Both the position numbers and the translations under genes were made by a program. A stretch of DNA of 64,000 nt from Mycobacteroides saopaulense (lineage in GTDB: Bacteria; Actinomycetota; Actinomycetes; Mycobacteriales; Mycobacteriaceae). Shown in pieces: positions 60,822 through 64,000 of this stretch. Under the pieces are notes generated by a model, which searched no databases, was not told the origin of the DNA, and worked only from the letters and a program-made list of their open reading frames with translations. Position 1 is the stretch's first letter. Each line of letters opens with the position of its first letter. The stretch is from NCBI RefSeq assembly GCF_001456355.1, contig NZ_CP010271.1:620001-684000 (forward strand). The letters run 5' to 3'.

Positions 60822-61189
60822 GCGGGTAGGGTGCGCGGGGTATGCCGGTACCCCGTAGGAGTTGGCGCATGCGCCGCCGCGCCACGGGGCTAAAGCGTCG
60901 GCAATGGGAGCTGTTGTCGGGCAGCCTTATTCGGTGACTTGGCGCGTCAGGCCTGTGGAATCACCGCAGCTAGACGTCGGATCCGGTCGGAGACGTCGGC
61001 GGGGACACGGCGCGGCGGGTACCGGGGAGGTCTTATCGGTGTGGCCCGCGCAAGCTGCCTGCTGCTGGGCGGGCGGTTCAGCCCGGCGGTTCCGTTGACG
61101 GCAGCGGCGGTGCTCACGTGCATTGTCATCACCCAGTGCGCACGATCCTGAAACTGTCTGCGCGAGAAGGTGTTTATCGACAAGCCCCG
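60822..61189. other. 368-bp stretch without a supported gene
   Basis: The region between the PPE promoter and the end of the hydrolase gene is GC-rich. A minus-strand frame at 60947-61183 (78 codons) begins 6 bp after the hydrolase stop, and a + frame at 60939-61151 overlaps it. Neither has a clear ribosome site or a recognisable motif. I annotate nothing here. Confidence 0.4.
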
Positions 61190-62080
61190 TCAGGTCAGGG
61201 CAGCCTGCAGGCTGCGGCAGGCCTTGGCCACGAAATCCTTCGATACCCGGGCCCACGGTGCGAATCTGTCGAATCCGTGGAAGGCGCCGGTCACCACCTC
61301 CACCTCGCAGGGCACTCCGGCGGCCCGCAGACGTTCGGCGTACACGAGGTCCTCGTCGTGGAACAGGTCCGCTGTCCCGATGCCCAACCATGCCGGTGCC
61401 ACACCCGCCAGGTCAGCACGGCGGCCCGGCACGGCGACATCGCGGTCTGCCTCGTCGAGATAGGAGTCCCAGCCGAATCGATTGCTTTCGGTGCTCCACA
61501 TACGCAGATTGGTCCCGTCGACGTCGGTGCGGGCACTGGTGCGGTCATCGAGCATCGGATAGACCAGTAGCTGCGAGGCGGGAGTCACCTCGCCGCGATC
61601 GCGTGCAAGAAGCGCCAGTGCTGCGGTCAGCCCGCCGCCGGCGCTGGCACCGCCGATGGCGATGCGCGTCGGGTCGATCCACCCCTGTACCGACAGCCAG
61701 CGCAGCGCGGCGTAGCAGTCCTCCAGCGGAGCGGGGTACGGGTGCTCGGGCGCCAGTCGATAGTCGACCGAGATGACCGGCAGCCCGGTCTCACGCATCA
61801 CCTTGCGGCAGAAGAAGTCGTCTTGGCGTGCGGTACCCATCACGTAGCCGCCGCCGTGGATCCATAGCAGGGCGGGAGACGGTTCCTGGATGGTCTTGGG
61901 CACGTGTGCGCGGACGGTCACGTGGTCGTTCACTTCCATGGTTCGCACGCCGAACCGGGGAAACAGCCCGGAGGCGCGGATCAGTCGTCGCAGCGTGGAG
62001 AGGGTTCGCGGCAGACCGACCTGTCGTGGAAATACCTTGGCCGCCAAGCGGAGATTGGGATGAATGTCAGGTGACGACAC
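61190..62080 (-). CDS. HSL-family alpha/beta hydrolase (Lip type)
   Basis: This 296-residue hydrolase of the hormone-sensitive-lipase family has the oxyanion motif HGGGYVMG, nucleophile motif GASAGG and a C-terminal GAFHGFDRF for the catalytic His. It resembles mycobacterial Lip esterases that act on short acyl esters. GTG 62080 is used; the upstream extension to 62155 lacks support. It diverges from an SDR gene 106 bp away. Confidence 0.85.
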   Translation of the reverse strand: MSSPDIHPNLRLAAKVFPRQVGLPRTLSTLRRLIRASGLFPRFGVRTMEVNDHVTVRAHVPKTIQEPSPALLWIHGGGYVMGTARQDDFFCRKVMRETGLPVISVDYRLAPEHPYPAPLEDCYAALRWLSVQGWIDPTRIAIGGASAGGGLTAALALLARDRGEVTPASQLLVYPMLDDRTSARTDVDGTNLRMWSTESNRFGWDSYLDEADRDVAVPGRRADLAGVAPAWLGIGTADLFHDEDLVYAERLRAAGVPCEVEVVTGAFHGFDRFAPWARVSKDFVAKACRSLQAALT

Positions 62081-62186
62081 ACAGCGAGTATGCCGGTGAG
62101 AAGCGTATGACGTGGCGGTTTGGCGTGACGGGGAATGTTTGAGAGCGCAGTTCACTTGACCCCTGCGTACCTACGGAAGGACCACC

Positions 62187-62930
62187 ATGACTCCACCACT
62201 GAAGGGCCGTCGCGCATTTGTCACCGGCGGATCGCGCGGAATCGGCGCGGCCATAGTGCGCAGGCTTGCCGAGGATGGTGCGCGTGTCGTCTTCACCTTC
62301 TCAAGCTCACCGCAACCGGCCGCGGACGTGGTGGCCGACGTCAAGGAGGACGGCGGCTGGTCGCTGGCCATCAAGGCCGATGTATCCGACCCGGCCCAGC
62401 TCACGGCCGCTGTCAATGAAGCGACCGAACACCTTGGGGGACTGGATATCCTGGTCAACAACGCCGGCATTGCATCCTTTGGTGACATAGACACCGCAAC
62501 CCTGGACGACTTCGACGAGATTGTCGCGGTAAACGTGCGGGGTGTCTTCGCGGCCATCAAGGCGGCCTCTCCGCATCTGGCCGAGGGCGGCAGAATCATC
62601 ACCATCGGCAGCATCAATGGCGATCATTCGCCCACCCCCAACGCGTCCCTGTACTCGATGTCGAAGGCCGCGGTCGCCGGTCTGACTCGCGGCTTGGCCC
62701 GCGAGCTCGGCCCCCGGGGTATCACCATCAACAACGTTCAGCCGGGCCCCGTGGACACCGACATGAACCCGGCGGACGGGGAACTGGCGCAGATCCTGAG
62801 CCCCAACATCGCGGTGGGACGCTATGGTCAGCCGCGCGATGTGGCCAGCTTGGTGAGCTACCTGGCCTCCGACGAGGCGTGGTACATCACGGGCACCGCG
62901 ATCAACATCGACGGGGGATTCACGGTCTAG
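62187..62930 (+). CDS. Classical short-chain dehydrogenase (FabG-like)
   Basis: This 247-residue classical SDR has TGGSRGIG, NNAG, a catalytic YSMSK and the C-terminal TGTAINIDGGFTV. GGAAGGACC precedes the ATG. It resembles 3-oxoacyl-ACP reductase-like enzymes; the true substrate is unknown. It is followed by an SRPBCC gene 28 bp away, probably in one unit. Confidence 0.88.
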   Translation: MTPPLKGRRAFVTGGSRGIGAAIVRRLAEDGARVVFTFSSSPQPAADVVADVKEDGGWSLAIKADVSDPAQLTAAVNEATEHLGGLDILVNNAGIASFGDIDTATLDDFDEIVAVNVRGVFAAIKAASPHLAEGGRIITIGSINGDHSPTPNASLYSMSKAAVAGLTRGLARELGPRGITINNVQPGPVDTDMNPADGELAQILSPNIAVGRYGQPRDVASLVSYLASDEAWYITGTAINIDGGFTV

Positions 62931-62958
62931 CGCTCGTGGGGTCGCTAGGGTCAGATCC

Positions 62959-63396
62959 ATGGCCACTAGCGATACCCGGGAAATCGTCATCGAAGCGACT
63001 CCCGAGCAGATCATGGACGTGATCGCCGACTTCGAGGTGCTACCGAAATGGTCTTCGGCGCATCAGAGTTCGACGGTGCTGACCACGGGCGACGACGGGC
63101 GACCGCACGAGGTCAAGATGAAGGTGAAGACGGCGGGCATCACCGACGAACAAACCGTCGCGTACACCTGGGGCGCCGATTCGGTCAGCTGGACCCTGGT
63201 GAAGGCCAGTCAGCAGCGCCGTCAGGACGGTAAATACACCTTCACGCCCAAAGGCGACAAAACACATGTGAAGTTCGAGCTGACGGTCGACCCGCTGATC
63301 CCGCTGCCCGGATTCGTGCTCAAGCGGGCCATCAAGGGCGCCATGGAAACCGCCACCGACGGGTTGCGCAAGCAGGTTCTCGCCACCTATCGATAG
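62959..63396 (+). CDS. SRPBCC (polyketide cyclase/START-like) protein
   Basis: The 145-residue protein begins REIVIEATPEQIMDVIADFE, the characteristic first strand and helix of mycobacterial SRPBCC proteins (as in the Rv0854/Rv0856 group), and has VSWTLVKASQQRRQDGKYTF in the sheet. These proteins bind hydrophobic ligands in a deep pocket. It follows the SDR gene closely; the two may process the same lipid-like compound (inference). Confidence 0.85.
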   Translation: MATSDTREIVIEATPEQIMDVIADFEVLPKWSSAHQSSTVLTTGDDGRPHEVKMKVKTAGITDEQTVAYTWGADSVSWTLVKASQQRRQDGKYTFTPKGDKTHVKFELTVDPLIPLPGFVLKRAIKGAMETATDGLRKQVLATYR

Positions 63397-63430
63397 GGCT
63401 TCCCCCTGGCGCGTGCCACGAGTATCGTTA

Positions 63431-63445
63431 TTTCAAATATCGAAA
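63431..63445. promoter_or_regulatory. Palindrome upstream of terminal TetR gene
   Basis: TTTCAAATATCGAAA is an AT-rich imperfect 15-bp palindrome, 19 bp before GTG 63465. It is likely an autoregulatory operator or core promoter of the TetR gene. Confidence 0.4.
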
Positions 63446-63464
63446 CTAGTGGGACGGCGGGGCA

Positions 63465-64000
63465 GTGGATAGACATCAGGGCGGACGTCCTCGCGATCCC
63501 GACAAGGATGACGCGGTGCGCGAGACGGTGCGCCGAATGCTGGCCAGTGACGGCTATCAGGGCACCACCATTCCCGCGGTGGCGCGCACGGCCGGAATCG
63601 GCGCACCCACGATCTACCGCCGGTGGCCCACCCAGGCCGCCATGGTGCAAAGCGCCATCGCCGACCGTCCGTGGCCGGCGGCGTTGACCGAACATGCCGA
63701 ATTCCGGGACTATCTGCCCGTTGTGGTGCGTGCGGTGGTCGAATACTTCGCGGATCCGGCCACCCGCGCGGCGATGCCGGGACTGCTGGTCGAGTACTAC
63801 CGCGAACCGAGCCAGTATGCGGGGCTGGTGGAACGCACCGAAACCCCACTGCGCGAGGCATTCCGGGCCGTTCACGCCGAGGCCGTCGATGCCGGGGTGT
63901 GTGCCGATCAACCGGGGGCCGACGCACTCTTCGACACCATCGTAGGGATGGCCGTGTACCACGGCGTGCTGCGCGGCACCGCCGACGATGCGCTCGTCGA
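63465..64000 (+). CDS. TetR-family transcriptional regulator, 3' truncated by window
   Basis: GTG 63465 opens a TetR protein: GRPRDPDKDDAVRETVRRML followed by a helix-turn-helix (TIPAVARTAGIGAPTIYRRW). The frame runs to the window end without a stop, 178 residues, about where such proteins near their C terminus. GGACGGCGGGGCA precedes the start. It lies 68 bp after the SRPBCC gene in the same direction and may control the SDR-SRPBCC unit. Confidence 0.85.
   Translation, partial: MDRHQGGRPRDPDKDDAVRETVRRMLASDGYQGTTIPAVARTAGIGAPTIYRRWPTQAAMVQSAIADRPWPAALTEHAEFRDYLPVVVRAVVEYFADPATRAAMPGLLVEYYREPSQYAGLVERTETPLREAFRAVHAEAVDAGVCADQPGADALFDTIVGMAVYHGVLRGTADDALV

Noticed and set aside
60947..61183. 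78-codon minus-strand ORF just after the HSL hydrolase
   Set aside because: Spacing fits an operon, but there is no ribosome site or recognisable motif, and a + frame overlaps it. Left as unannotated sequence.
1..64000. CRISPR array, insertion sequence, prophage or replication origin
   Set aside because: No repeat-spacer pattern, transposase, integrase, phage structural gene or DnaA-box cluster was seen; the only tandem repeat is the coding hexamer at 60201-60230.

Overview
The window is GC-rich actinobacterial DNA. Its gene order follows the mycobacterial block from purL to the lys/glu/asp/phe tRNA cluster (Rv0803 to about Rv0826 in M. tuberculosis). MspA-type porin, mycothiol, LmeA, PPE and DesA genes all point to Mycobacterium sensu lato. 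A complete pst operon at the phoT-phoY2 position, several SDR/TetR accessory modules and two DUF2236 genes suggest a rapid grower, most likely the M. abscessus/chelonae group (Mycobacteroides). The species call is inference from gene content and was not computed.

Layout. 1-6.6 kb: the end of purL, a membrane alpha/beta hydrolase, a CPBP protease, a secreted protein, a sterol-carrier-like protein, a DoxX membrane protein and purF. 6.6-22.4 kb: about 16 kb of accessory genes separating purF from purM. These are AraC and MarR regulators, two dehydrogenases, an Opp/Dpp-type ABC importer with a fused double ATPase, a secreted lipase, and an amidase-TetR / Rieske oxygenase-dehydrogenase module arranged around a 26-bp palindrome. 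22.5-27 kb: purM, DUF3073, YgfZ, a class IV aminotransferase, a structured intergenic RNA candidate with a 12-codon ORF, and a nitrobindin coupled to a 32-residue membrane microprotein. 27-32.5 kb: secreted proteins, a divergent two-component pair, an MspA-like porin and two paralogous secreted proteins.

32.5-35.7 kb is the sulfur/cell-envelope operon sseC-cysA-DUF4395-[polycysteine leader]-thiX-lmeA, read leftwards. 35.8-43.4 kb holds glnR, mshD, pstSCAB, a quinone oxidoreductase and phoU. PHO-box-like direct repeats lie upstream of pstS and of phoU, and a hairpin lies between pstS and pstC. 43.5-48.1 kb: an LCP ligase, dus and desA1. 48.3-58.2 kb: accessory genes, including tandem DUF2236 oxygenase-like genes, a GAP-family protein, an SDR, small membrane proteins, an EamA exporter, AraC/hydrolase and an MFS carrier.

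58.2-64 kb: four tRNA genes, a small secreted protein, a histidine-rich PPE gene whose C-terminal part lies in another frame and which has a Zur-box-like promoter, an HSL-family hydrolase, an SDR, an SRPBCC protein and a TetR gene cut by the window edge. The most unusual parts are the intergenic RNA element at 25.95-26.13 kb, the polycysteine leaderless attenuator at 34.3 kb, the His-rich PPE gene at 59.3-60.8 kb, the Rieske/amidase module, and the porin with its paired satellite genes.
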